This document shows, one piece after another, positions 48,825 to 62,325 of a stretch of 64,000 bases of DNA. The position numbers and the translations under genes are program-made. Every line of letters begins with the position of its first letter. Within the stretch, counting starts at the first letter, position 1. The DNA comes from Nymphaea colorata (Eukaryota; Streptophyta; Magnoliopsida; Nymphaeales; Nymphaeaceae), in the NCBI RefSeq assembly GCF_008831285.2, contig NC_045139.1, forward strand, positions 8,960,204-9,024,203, in the 5' to 3' direction. The notes below the pieces were generated by a model. It saw only the letters and a list, made by a program, of their open reading frames with translations. It was not told where the DNA came from and did not search any database.

Positions 48825-49202
48825 AAGTTCAGAAATGAGATTGTTTGAGTTCTCAAATGGAGATGCTTTGCCTTAAAACTCTTGACCTATATACAAGTTT
48901 TCAATGGTTGATCATCTTCCACCAACGTCAAGCAGTGTTTTATACGCAAAGATGAACATTCAACCTTCCGAAAAGGAAAAAGGAAAACAGAAACAAAAGG
49001 ACAAGCGTTTGCCGAGTGGCCTAGAATCATAACTGACTTCTTCATTCCTTTTTGTTTTTAATTTAAAAATCACAAGAGAGGAAAACTAAACAGAGTTTGG
49101 CCGGCGGATGCTTGGGTCTCATTGATTTGCTTCTACAGGTCCTTCCTTGGCTACTATAGCATCGACTTTGCCTGCCAACGGATATGCATAAGCGGCTGCA
49201 TG
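48061..49202. other. 3' flank of MLO copy 3
   Basis: Carries a short relative of the 28350-29112 repeat (48128-48380), then sequence nearly matching the 3' flank of copy 2. It is interrupted by a long (CA)n(TA)n microsatellite. No gene was found. Confidence 0.55.
48757..48824. repeat. Compound (CA)n(TA)n microsatellite
   Basis: About 44 bases of CA are followed by about 24 bases of TA, 0.4 kb beyond the 3' end of MLO copy 3. It is absent from the matching place beside copy 2, and copy 1 has only a short (TA)n there. Confidence 0.95.
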
Positions 49203-52200
49203 TCAAGGATTATTGTATGGAACTGAATGGACCAAAGGGGCTTCTTGTAGCTGAATCTCATCAGGCGATCTGTTCCCTGCGTGAGTGTTCGAAGCCATGA
49301 ATGGTGTTGCTGGTTTGCTCATCGGACCGACGGCTTTTCTCCTGGCCTTTTGGGCCCATCCAGAAAGGTTCTCTTGGACATGCTCGCCGAAGATCGCCTT
49401 ATTATACGAGCTCCCCATCTGCAATTTCCCTCCCAAAGATCAGAACAGAGCACAGATAAAAGGATATGTTAGATCCAACTCCATCTAAGGTATACCTGGG
49501 TGACGATGGCGTAAAGTGGAAGGGTGCTGAAGCTGCATAGAACTTGGATAATCACCCTATCAACAATAAATAAAACCACAGAATGTGTGAGAAAGTGGAC
49601 TTTCCCCATAGTAGAAGGCCCAAAATATGAGAGGGAGAGAGAGAACCTAAAAGTTAATAGAATCTTACAGCACCAAAGTGAAGTTTCCCCAGAGTACAAG
49701 AACCAAAATCAAGAGAGAGAGAGAGAGGGAGAGAGAGAGAGAGTACCCAAAAACTAATCTGGGAATCACATAGCCGACTTTCCCCATAATGCAAGAGCGG
49801 AAGCCGTAGGTGAGCTGCAGCAAATACATCAAATGAAGTCGGCAAATGAAGCCCAAAATCGTGTTGATTATGGTGGACATTGAATGCCAGAGTGCTAGAT
49901 TTCATACCCACAACCAAAAGAAGAAGGCGATCTCGAAGGCATTCTGGAAGAGGATGAAGTGAATCAGGTGGAGGACGAGGCGAGGTCTGTTGAACCAGAA
50001 GTGATCGTCTGAGGGCTGGACCACCAAGTCTCCTTCTACTGCACTGTGTTTCTCGGCAACTTCTCTAGCCAACTGAGTGATTACATGTTCGAGTTTTGTA
50101 CCCACGGCTAACAGAAGCTGCAGTACAATGAAGAATGAAAAGAAAATAAAAGAAGTGGAAAGAAAGAGATCAGATGCTTGCTGCGGCATATGAACAAGCT
50201 AAGTATTATATATTACTAGTCCATGATTGTTCGTCATTATGTATTTATTGAGTTAGATTTCACGTGTCCACTCATTCAAGAGCTTCTTACTGTGGTATGA
50301 AGATATACTTACAACTAAAGGAACGAGCGTTATCCAGAAAAATGTATGCCACCCTGAAATACGGAGAAAGAAAAAATATACTTTATAAAGCATATTAAAA
50401 TTTGACACCACAAAATGTTTGATAAGAAGGAGGGTCTGGAAAAGGAAATTTCTGATTGAATTGGCCATTTTCTTTTGTCAAAAGAAGCCATCTTACTTGT
50501 AGATAATTAGGAAACATGAAATTAGGAATTAGATTATAAAGTAAAATATCATAAGATTTAGTTTACAACAACTTGTTTTGATGAATTAAGTTGTTAGTTG
50601 TAACTTACCCTCAACATTCATTAATAAGAAGAGAATGACAATTCCCCATAGATACCAGCTGCGAGGCAAGAAGATGAAGCATACTTAGTTTATAAATGTG
50701 TGAAAATTTGGCAAGAAATGCCAAAAATACTATAAAGAAAAATATATAATTTACCTTATGCCGACAACTTTCTTAAAATCAGCTTCATATGCACGCACCA
50801 TACACCTGTGGAAATTGAATTCTGGGAACCCACTGCAATGCGTCTAGAAAGAAGGCAAGTAACCGTGTAAATAAAGCTTTAATAAGAAACGTTAAATTCA
50901 ATTTGTTAATATTCAAATTCGTGTTTAAATCAAGCATACCATAATGAACCCCAACCGCAGTGTGATGTAATCAGACTTGGATATTGATGAATGAAATTGT
51001 TTTAGGAAGGAATGCTTCAAAAGAAAACCAAAAGAAAAGAAGCAAAGTTAATCACAAATTTTAGGATTTCAAAAAGTATAACATTAACCACAAACATTAA
51101 ACATCATACACATTATGTTGAAGAGCAGCTCTAATGTGAAAATTTTCCTATGAATAATGAAAGAAATTATTAGCAGATATTAATGCTTAAGATGGTATAG
51201 AGTCTATAGACATATGATAAGGACCTAAGTTGGAAACAATCCTGTCGGAGGTTATGCCTCCATCAATTTAGTAGGCAGAAAATTACAAGGAACAAGCTAC
51301 GGACAAGGGGTCCTACAACAAAGAATGTAAAGCATTAACAACGTCCAGAGCAAGAGAACAGTAAGATATATAAAGTCTCACTGCATACAAAAGAATCCAA
51401 CCAAATGTTTGAAACTTTGAACAAAGGGCTTCCTGCCTTCAAGCTGCTCAACCAAAAGTTTAAGCCATCTAGAGTGATTGGAGGCGACAACAATTTTCAA
51501 TGGAACTGCTGGAAAATCTTGCCTAAGTCATCATTAAGATCTCACTAGATCTTGCTATACCAAGATCTGGTCTTGCTAGACCCACTCCACCTTCCATAAT
51601 AGGCATACAAATAGATCAGGCCATCATGTGATATTTTTTAATCTCGTTCTATTCACCCCACAAGAACTTGGACATAAGGGAGTTGAAACATACCTGATGG
51701 GAGATGAAACATACCTGACCAATAGCAGATGGTCTGGATATTAACATGTTTGCACAGACTTTTCCGGCCTGCAAAGGAAAGGAGGGGAACCTTCTATCCA
51801 ACAAGCTTACTATCCACCTTATGGATGAGATCCTCATACCATTCGACTCATAAATTCCATTGAAATAAAAGCATGCTAAGGTCTTTAATAGGTAAAGACT
51901 GCAAAGAGTAGCCAACTAACTGAGACAACCAATCGGCAAAAGCCTTGTCACCACTTAGAACAATGAGAGAAGATTTGACAACATTCATTTTGAGCCTAAC
52001 ATCTTACCCATGTCCTCAAGGACATACATGACATTAACAATAGATCGCCTCTCTTTGCCTTGCAAAAGAATAAGATGTCGCCAGCAAATGATAGGAGACC
52101 AGGACAACGTCAAACTCAGGGGATTAAGAGAACTTGGATGCTACCTCTGTCAATGCTAAATTTAGTTGACCTAGTTAATTTCCATTACCACCAAAAAGAG

Positions 52201-55200
52201 GTAAGGAGACATCGGGTCTCCTTGCCGAATTCATCGCCTGAGATCCATATAGCTGCCACATCGACGATTAATAGAAATTGTGATAGTTGCAGTGAAGACA
52301 CAAGTTAGAATTCTGTCAGCCCGTTGGGATGCAAATCTGATGTCAAGAAATGCATTATACAAGAATTTCCAATTCAACTTGTCTAAGGCTTTAGAAATGT
52401 CAATTTTCAGACAAGCAGAAGGGGAGTGGAGATCCTCAAAAGAGCGCACAATCTCGTTCTCAAGAATAACATTATCGTAAATCCCCATATCAGGAAGAAA
52501 GGCAGTTTATTACTGACCAACAATGCGCTATAGGACACCCTTCATACGGATGGACATCACCTTGGAAGAGATTATTACAGAGGGCAGTTGGTCTAAGATC
52601 CTGAACTTGACGAGCACCTTCATGCTTAGGGATAAGAACAATACTAGCCCTATTTAGTTTTCAAACAATTTTTCCCGTCTTAAAGAAACCAACCACCACA
52701 TTGAAAATGTTTAAACCAACAGTTTGCCCGTGCTGTTGATAAAAACCCGCTGAAAAATAGTCAGACCCTAGAGTAGGGGTGCACGTCGGGCTTTCTGGCC
52801 CCGGCCCGGGGCTTGAAGAAATTGGGCCGGTGGGAGCAAGCATCAAATGATTCAACTGAGCTAATGCTTGAAGACCAGTCTTAAGGTCTGGCGGGAGATA
52901 TATTCCTCCCACAAAAAAAAGAGAACCTAGTTGCCCTCTCCATGCAGTGACGTGAAAGAAAAGCCAACATCTATCAAAAGCAATAAATGTGCTTGCAACA
53001 CAACAGGGTCCCAACCTACTAGGATGCAGGCTCTGCAATCAGCAGGCTGGGCATTGGAGGCCCAACTAAACTTATTCCATTTGAGATTCCAGGAGTGTAG
53101 CATATTAAGCGAAAGAAAAGAATCAAATACAAAGAAACAACCAGTGTTATGAAACTGGAGAAGATACCTGAGTTTAGCCTGAGCTACCCTTCTTATCAAC
53201 CCTCAAAGGTTATAGGCTAAGACTCACATGGATCAGAGGAAATGATAGTTTCTTCAGCTTGGACGACTACAACACCTTTGGGGTTGAGTCTCTTTTGCTT
53301 TTCAGAGGACTTCATATTACAAGGATTGTCGAACAAAGAGTTGCTAACGTCTTGCAGTATGTGCTGACCTCTAGTACTGCGACATCCTCTTCCTCTGTTA
53401 GCAAGATTAAGCGGTAAGGGATCTGTTCGGCCTGCGCCTACCTCAAATGAAGTCTGCTGATCCTTAACTGCTGCATCCTCTTGAAACTTCTTCACGGCCG
53501 CTTTGAAGGGGAACCCGGAAGGGATCTCCTCCAACAATTCCTTGGATGGAGCTTTTCCTTAATAGCTAAACGAATTAGCTAGCAACTGAGACAACTGAAG
53601 TTCTGTTTGCTTTAACCCCTTGGATTTCTCCTTTATCCTCCCCTAATGCCTCTCATATAGAACAAAGGATCGCCGCAAGCCACCTTCCTCCGAACGATTT
53701 GTCATAAGCAAGAACACCAAATCTATTGGTTTGTGCTCCTCCAGAATAAATCACATGGTAAGGAAGATCATGCGATTTCCTAACTCTCACTAAGTCCCAT
53801 CCTTCTTCATTGTTGCGATTCCCTGCCTTCTCTTGGTTCTGCACTTTGCTGAGGCAAGAATCTGGTCCACGCGGGTTGACTCCACACCTATGACAGAACC
53901 CCAACCTACCATCATAAACAACCGATTGAAGGACACAACCCTCTCTTCCCACCATGCACAATTTCACTTTTGATTGAAGGTCAGCCTTCAATAACAAATC
54001 CACACGAGTGCAAGCAAAGGCTCTTCGAAGGACGAGCTTAATTGGGTGTCTATCTCTAGCAATTCGCATTTCAGATCCCTAGCAACCGCTTGGAAAGTCC
54101 TTTGCTCCTACAACATTGGATACAAACCTGAAAGCGGGACCCAAATTGGCGTGTCAATTTCTGGGTTCAGGTAGAACGGTTATCCTTGTGCTCCATTTCT
54201 CATCAATCAATGTCTTATCAGAGACCATCCAGACTCTTTTCTTGAGCACCCACTGAAGTTCGTCATCATTTTCAGGACACTATGAAATCTCCTTTCCCCA
54301 GCATAGTGAATCTAAGGTTAACCTTGCCTCGCCAACAGCTTCCCGAGTTCCTGAAACATTGAAAGAATAGTCGATGCTGACCTTTTTACAAGAGTTGATG
54401 AAGCAAGCGATGGCTACCCATCGGAAACCAGCAGATAATCGATTGTATTCACTCTTTGGGATGATGATCCGATGGTTGCCGTCGATTTCTTGCACTCCCA
54501 GGGGCGGAAGACAGGGCATCTCACCTTTCAGCTTATTCAACACTACCTACGCCCATGATCGAGATCCTCCCCATGATCGAGATCCTCCAGATCTGTGCAA
54601 TCTAGTTCCTGTAGTCACATCCATCCTCCAATCCTCCAATCCCCTTCGATCACTCAAAAAGGGAAACACTGCCTCAAACTCACACTGCATTAGCACCAAA
54701 AACCCTAGGAAAGAAAAAAAAAAACTCTCCTCATCCTTCTAAGGAAGGATCTAAGTCACATGGGTAGTTGGATAGGGTCCCCATGCCTGTGTTAGCATCA
54801 GCACAACAACCCGACTACTGCTCTTTCGATTAAAACCAATCCAAGCGACTTATTTTCCACTTGATTTAGCTTATTTTTCAACTAAGTTTCATGGGTTATT
54901 AGTTGTTAACGTGTACTTGTTTATTTAAGCAGTGTTTGATGGGAGCATAATTGTCCAATTAAAATCCTCAATTTTTAATGAATTGAGAATTTTATTCTCA
55001 AACAAATAATTTGATTCTAGAATTGTAAGTACATCCTTGAATCAAAATTCTAGAATTGAGATTCTACTCTAGGTATTGGAATTATGACTTTAGAATTTTA
55101 AAATTTTTTCTTCTCACTTTAAGGCACATGTCATGATGGTTTTAACTCATCAATTATAGAATTTTAGTTTCTGTTTTATTAAACACATCATTTTCAATTT

Positions 55201-55366
55201 TGAAATCTAATTTCCAAACTATCACTAGAGCTATAATTTTCATTCCAATTCCAATTTAAATTGGAATTTTGTTTTCAAAATTTTATTTCTAAAATCAAAA
55301 TTCAAAGCCATCAAACAACCCCAAAACATTGCTTTAATTTTGATGTTTCTAATAGTATGATAAATA

Positions 55367-55415
<49 letters not shown>

Positions 55416-58400
55416 TATCCACATCTACATCAACATACATGCATAGGTCCATACCTGAACCCATTTGAAATAAATAAAAGTGAAAGGAATATAAAAAAAG
55501 AGAAGGTAATTGAAGACTCGAAAAAGAGAAATGACATACGTTGTTACAAGGTCACTAAATCATCTCTTTAAAAGGAAGAAAGAGAGAAGCTTAGGTACTT
55601 CTTGAATATGATTATGCTAACGACTAACAATAAATTAGGGTATGCATTTGTTTCACCGCAGATCTAAGATCCGCAGTGGTCTGAGATCACTAGGTTCTTA
55701 TATTCATAGATTTAAGATCGGACCCTCCCTTTTGACTGTAAATTTATGGTTATTTACATATAATGTGAGGATCTTCCAAAGTATGTCTTTTAATGCAGTC
55801 TTGGATCTTAGATTCAAGACTATCAAACACAACCTTATAGAATGGACTGACATTGAGAAAAAAAAAACATAATAAAATAAAATAACCTTTGATTATGAAC
55901 AATGGAAGAACTTACCAACCAACTTAATATGCTTGAATCTAAGTAGTGGTCCTTGATGAAAGCATGGTTTTGAACATGTGTGACCTTGGCTTCTGCATTG
56001 ACATCTGCACAATTACATGTTAAAAAAAAAAAGTTTGGTAATCATTTTCTTTGAACTATCAGTTAAATGAATGCTTGTACAAGACAAAAAGTCACTAATA
56101 CTGTATAATTAAAGAGAATTTTATTTAGAGGCCCCGTTTTCGCATAGTATACAATCCTTTGTTACTGCCCCACGAATTTGCCTCAAAATTTAGAAATGGT
56201 ACATGGAACATTTGTTTCAGTATTTCATGAATCTTCCTAAGAAATAGGAAAAACTTATGAGACAGTAACAATGTATTTCTGCTGCCAAATGGACCCTCAA
56301 GTTTGGTATGTTAGTAGGCCATAAATCTTATGCATATTCTTTTACTTTTTTTGAAGTGATTGTATAAAAAGTAAATTAAGATTAAAGGTTATAGAAATCA
56401 GTTTTGAACTAAATGCATGCTTAAATCCAATCTCGCCATGAAAATAGTCAATTTAACAAATGAAATCCGACTTATATATGCACTCAGACCTTACTCGAAA
56501 CATTTGCATGAAAACAACTTTTACAAACTAGCTAAACCAAGACTAATTTAGGTTGGAACATCAATCCATTTATGAAAATAACTACAATCTATGCATAACT
56601 GAAAACGTACTATACATTTCTGAAAGTATTATCCTTCTTACCTAGATTTGAAAATCTATGAAAACCCATTAAAGTCTGAAAGAAAAAATCTAAATTTGTA
56701 TAAGAAAACATCCAATCAACTTTGCATGTATTTAGAGACATGCTTTCTGTTTCTTTGAAGACATCCATAAAATTGGAAGGATATAGAGACATGCCTAATT
56801 TTGAGAGTTACCAGCAAATTGTGGTCCTTATCAAGCAATTCGTACAGAAACCTACTTGGGTCTTATGGGCGTAGGAAGGGAGAGGGTGACGGCTCCATAT
56901 GAGTCGAGTCGAGCCCGATTGCATGCCTATAGGGGCCGGAGAGAGTTTTCAAAAGAAGGTTAACATATAGCGTTCCTCTCCGGGCCAACAACTGAGAGAT
57001 TGAAGATTAACAAACTTCTTCAAGGAAAAGAGAAAGGTCATACTGTTAATTTCTTCATTGTAGTTATTCTTTGCAATTGAGTCCTCCCAAGTTTTCCATT
57101 GACGAATCTGATGAGGAAATAAGAAGGTACACATAAATGAATAGTTTCATAGACAAGGACTTCCAATAAGGATACGTTGGGAGATAGGCTTCCTACCAAG
57201 GGCGGAGCCAATGTAGGCCAGCTTAGGCCATGGCCCCACCTCAATTCATTTTTTAAATTTTATATGTAAATTTTAGAAAATTTCACTTGTTTTATATAAA
57301 AATTTTGAAAAATGATTTATATTGGCCATAATAAAAATTTAGAAGCTTAATTTCGGCAATTCCCATGAAAAATTTCCGACTCCACTCCTACTTCCTACCA
57401 ATGGAGGAGCCAAGAATTTTCTGAAAAGCGGTCTGTTATGTAGCTCTCAAAACCTTTACCATGACCAAATTAAAAATGTCAGAGAGTTAATTTGATTTTC
57501 CAAAAGCTAAGAGGAGGCCATGGCCCCCTGCTTGCCCCCTTTGGCTCTGGCTTTGTTCCTTACCTTTATTGACAAAAATGAGCATGTCCAGAGGAAAAAA
57601 TTGGATGCTAATTAACATCAACCACTCATAGACAAGAACTTGATTACATGAAAAAAAAAAAAAAAACTTGTCAAAAAGGAAGTTCTCTTAGAGTTACCTT
57701 CAAACCACCCAAACATATGGTAACAACACTGAGAACAACGTGAGTGATGGCCAAGATAAAGATAAAAATGTGCAGCTGATGTATTGCTGCAAGCGACAAT
57801 AGTTGCACTTTTCCCTGGTAAAGACCACAAGAAATTGTAAAATTGTGAGACGCCAAACATATCGGTAGCAAATGCAACTCTGAAAGCAATTCAATCAGTT
57901 GAAAACTAGAGAGTTGATAATCTTAGAATCCACATTGCAACCATTTAAATATGAAGGTTGCGTTTGGATGATACATTAACAAAACCAGTGAATAACTTAG
58001 GGGGATGGTATATATAAATGAGAAAAATTGCCCCGAAAAAATCAATATGAAAATAAAAACTTTTTTACCTTGTGTGGGCAAATGCCCCACTTAACCTACA
58101 TTTGACTCCACCACTGATAGCAAGGTTATTCAATCCCTCTTGAAAATGGTATTTCGTTAAAATTAGGCTATTCACTATCACTCACATGTTCAGCCTCACA
58201 ATGTTCTTCGGAATCTGTGTCCGCGAGAAGGTGTCTCATTGCTTTTCCCATTACTTGGAAGTGGCCGGGCTCGTCCCCGTCCCCCGGCCGGCGGTCATCT
58301 TCCCTCCTGCACGGCAGCATATGATGAAGGTAGCTTCTGGGGATGCATATGTGACTGATTCTACCTTGGAAGACCGTCAGCAAGAAGGATATGAAACCCA

Positions 58401-61112
58401 GCAGCATCAGCTCTGTTGCACCAATTCACAACACCCACATCATTCACATATGTTTCCCACTATCAAAAATATGTCGAAGGCCGTGTTTGATAGCTTGGAT
58501 GCGTTTTACTGGATTGCTTTTACTTCAAGTAAAGGTCATCTAATTCACTGTATCAGTTAAACAACCAAACACATGGTATAAAGGTTGTCTTGTCAGTGAC
58601 TTTGTCCATGTTTGAAGAGGAGATGTTCTTTGTGTACAGAACACCCTATCATCCAAACACATCAAATTACAAAGTCATCAAAAGCTTAGGGTGCCTACTT
58701 TAGCTAAGTTAATTTTTCGTCCAAAAGAAAGCCAGAGATTCCACTCAAATCCTTGTCTTTGTATGGTAAATGGTTTGCTTTTGATGTTTCAGGGTGTCAC
58801 CTTTATATGGTAAAGGGTCTGTTTTTGATGTTTCAGGGTGTCACCTTTGACGATGTGCTTCAACTTGCATGTCAGTGTTTTCCTTTTATAACATAGAGTT
58901 GTGACTTATGAATCTGAAATGAAAATTAACCACATACTAGTTCCCATGGTAACCATTGCACCAACTCCCTTCGGGACTTAGACTGAATTTAATTTGCAAT
59001 TCTCAAATAAAAAAGAGAAAAAAAAGAAAGGAAGTCGGAAAGGAGAAGGGCGCCCAACCTTCTTTGACCTTCAACACTGCTTCATACAGCGACTTTTCAC
59101 TCCTCTTCTTCATCAACTGCACAGTAATCAAAATCAAAACCACGCCGGACAAATATTATAAAAAAGATAGAAAGAGTTTTTTTTTTTTTTACTTTCATCA
59201 ATTGCGATAATAATTTAAAAAATTACCTCCTCATTAAGTATTCAACACAAACATCATCACTATCACTATAGGGAAAATCATCTTTGGTGTAAAATCTCCA
59301 AGGCTGTATCTTTATATGCTTCAAAAGTTATGGCTGTGCTTCAGAAATTGGGTAACCTATGGTATATAAACCTATAGTATATCATTTAATTCAGGTGTCA
59401 TGTGCATCCAACGAAACATTTTTAACTTTAGGCCCCTTGGGTTAAGCCATCCATCTTGAAGACAGTTGAAATGTTTGCTTCATAAATTTGGAGATCATGT
59501 AGAATACACAAATCTCGCCTGCTCTCTAGATCTACCACGTCATGCTATGTCTTGTTAGCCATGGATGCAAACAAACTGTCAACATATTTATTATCTGCAT
59601 TCTCCTTTGAACCCTTCCCTTTTAAAATGTTTTCCCATCTATGACCATACAAACATTTCTATGAATTTTCTTGCATTGTGATCGGCATGGGTGACCGGCC
59701 GCTAGTAGGCTAGTAGCGGGCTATGTGATCGGCATGGGTGACTGCTTATCTGAAATCTTGCATTGCAGTTAAGTTGGATTTAGGTTCAACTAAGTCCAAT
59801 CGCATAGTTCTACACTAAACTTGAGTAAGTGTCCTGCAATCACTCGTTCTCCTAAGTAAGAGATCAATTCGTGTCCATCTGACAAATTTTTTTAGATCAT
59901 ATTGTTTTCGGTTTGAAAATGAAAAACAGAATCGAGAGGGAAAAAAATGTATGTTTAACAAATTTTTAATTGACAACGAATCAGTAACTCGAATCTGGTA
60001 GACTTATTCCATATAATTAAAAAAATATTAAATTAACCTTTAAAATAATGGGCTCAGCGGGGCGTAAACCCCCACTGAGACCCCACCTGCCTCTCCGCTT
60101 CGAGCAGCGGTGGGGGGCGTCCGGCGTTGGGCGTCTGGCGACGGAGAAATGATTGCCGGGAGAGGCTAGAGAGATGAATGGTAACGAGTGAGAAAGACGG
60201 AAAGTGAAAACAGTATGTGCTTGATGCACACGCATCAGACATGCACCGCGAACCGGCTTGATAACATCAGGCAGTGGAGAGCCGGCGACGGCGAGACCGA
60301 GCCGGTAGTGGGAGTAGGCAGAAAGAGAGACAGAGAAGTTGGACGTTGTTTCTTCCACACATTGATTTCTATCGGGATGAGCCAATTTTGCTTTGAAAAA
60401 ATAGCAAACTGGTATCAACTAACATGAAGAGTCGAGTTACAGAGCCTGAATTCAGGACAGGATACGAATGGTGCCATTTTTGTGGCTTGAGCTTCGTTTC
60501 TCTTAAGAGTTAGCCCCCTGGGCTTACTCCTGTCGTAACAAAACTCACGACCGGAAAAGTCGGTGTTTCCAAATCTAACAAGAGCTAAATTTCTTGGTTG
60601 GTGCCATTTTTTATGGAAAAGATCGACCTCCCATTACAAAGTTTGCTTCGTTGGGGTGTGTAGAGTGCAAAGAGGGCGGCGCTGCCCGCGGCCACCACCG
60701 CCAGGCGACTACTAACGTCGACGAAGCGGAAGATATTCCAGGCGTTCGTGCTCCTTGCAGAACTTAAAAGCTCCAAATGGCCAGGAAAAAGGAAATTCTT
60801 TCGAAAATCAAGCTCCGGTGGTTCCCCATTAGACGAATTAAACAAAAACGACCCTCTCCCCTTCTTCTTATCTATGGAAGCCGTATACAATCGCAACTGT
60901 AATATGAGTTGGTAAGAATTAAATGAATCCATGAGTCGATGATCATGTATAAGCCTCCATACGCGAGAGAGAGAGAGAGAGAGAGTTGCCTTTCCGAGGT
61001 AGTGAAGCAGCCTTTCAAGGAAGAGGGAGATGATGATGATGGCGGAACAAACAGCTGCTACGATCCATGTAGGCGTGTACTCCAAGTCATACGACTTCCC
61101 CCCACCTGCCAT
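49203..61112 (-). CDS. MLO: MLO family seven-transmembrane protein, copy 3, complete
   Basis: Minus-strand exons: 61112-60990, 59116-59059, 58412-58186, 57814-57698, 57107-57044, 56004-55916, 51014-50940, 50843-50755, 50658-50609, 50353-50313, 50117-49908, 49814-49747, 49556-49496, 49418-49203. The total is 1488 bp, 495 residues plus TGA, with all phases matching. It has the full MLO layout as in the other copies, with the conserved loop cysteines, [28 protein letters not shown] and [18 protein letters not shown]. Notable differences: exon 8 reads [14 protein letters not shown] where copies 1 and 2 have [14 protein letters not shown] or HRF, and the tail starts [20 protein letters not shown]. 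Exon 11 is identical to that of copy 2 at nucleotide level. Intron 6 carries the same LINE as copy 2. Intron 1 has a GC donor. Confidence 0.93.
51290..54735 (-). mobile_element. Degenerate L1-type LINE in intron 6 of MLO copy 3
   Basis: Orthologous to the LINE in copy 2 and somewhat more complete. It retains the DUF4283-like region of ORF1 (54543-54100), the zinc knuckle (near 53890-53850; [12 protein letters not shown]), and the reverse transcriptase segments [33 protein letters not shown] and [13 protein letters not shown]. The catalytic FADD site survives as FAGD (52088-52057, [11 protein letters not shown]), a substitution expected to kill activity. Stops and shifts are frequent. The ends are approximate. 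Confidence 0.85.
55373..55411. repeat. (TA)n microsatellite in intron 6 of MLO copy 3
   Basis: About 39 bases of pure TA. Copy 2 has a shorter, interrupted tract at the same place (35272-35300). Confidence 0.95.
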
Positions 61113-62099
61113 TTTCCCTGCAGAGAGATATAGGAAGAGAAGGAAGGGAGGGCAGGAGAGGAGGAGAAACAGAAATCTAATTTGCAGAGACGGAAAGATA
61201 TATGGATAAGAGGGCGATCAGTGCCGGGGGAAGCAGACTGCTGACTGCTTCCACGAGTCGCGGCATTGGACCTTCTATCACAAATATAAAACACCATTGT
61301 TGTGCTGAGTTGGAAGCTAAGCGGGTAAAAAATTAGCCATTGAAGGGGTCAGATGTTATCCAGCTCGTAATATATATATAGATATATATAAATTCAACCC
61401 TTCCTAATCTTAACTTCCGTAAGAAATTGAAGAGCATAAACTGATCGGATACTGCCTTTGTCTGATTAAGATCTCCTTGAAATAATCTTTTATTAATTTG
61501 TCAGACAACAATTTTGTGCATTTTTTTTTCTCAATATTATCCTCAACTAAGTTACATTACTGTCTTTTGTGCTGTAATCAAATTTTAATTTACCATTTCA
61601 AAGGACAAGTATGTAATTCAATTATAAAGGATAATATTGAAGAAAAGTCCACCCAACCTTTTTTTTTTTTTTTTTTTTTTCTTTTGGTTTGTGGGGATAA
61701 CAAAAATTTAATTAAGCCCTTTAAGGACCACTTGGATGTTATGACTTTTCACCGGAAAAAACTTGAAAGAAGAGCGGCCCCCCTTCGCGGCTATAGTAAT
61801 TCATTTCTAAAATGTTTAACAAAATTTAGATATATCGTCTCTTTGGAAGACAAAGTCTGCCTCTTTTCAAAGACCCATTAATCAGATTGACTTGTTCAAG
61901 GATAGAAAATTTTGCAGTTTGGCTCTTAGCTTTTTCAGTTTTAATGGCCAAGGAAGGCGAGGTTAGGTGGAAAATCAACAACCCAACTTTGTCTATAAAA
62001 CGTTGATTTTTCTCTTTCTCCAAAATCATGAGGAACATTCACTCCGTGAATCCACTTCAACGGTGCATGCCTTGAGGGCATACTGCAAGTGGGCAATTG

Positions 62100-62325
62100 C
62101 CCACACCGCACTCCCATTTTGGCAGCCCAGGCCCAAGCTCAACCCAGTTCAATTTAAATAAAAAAGTATATATATATATATTTAAAAATAATAAAATTAT
62201 TTTTATCAGGCCAAGTCAATGTTAACCTAGGTCAGGGCCAAAGCTTGGCCTTTTTCCTTGTCGTGCCAGGGCTGGGCTGGCCTGTCCTAATGCCCGTGTC
62301 CCGACCTGATGCCCACTCTTAGGCG
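62100..62325. mobile_element. GC-rich-ended MITE copy
   Basis: GGCCCAAGC-type left shoulder, AT-rich centre 62150-62205, and a right shoulder ending CCTGATGCCCACTCTTAGG, which is the inverted form of the left end of other members (GGTGGGCATCGGG). The left end is diverged and no clear target duplication was seen. Confidence 0.5.
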
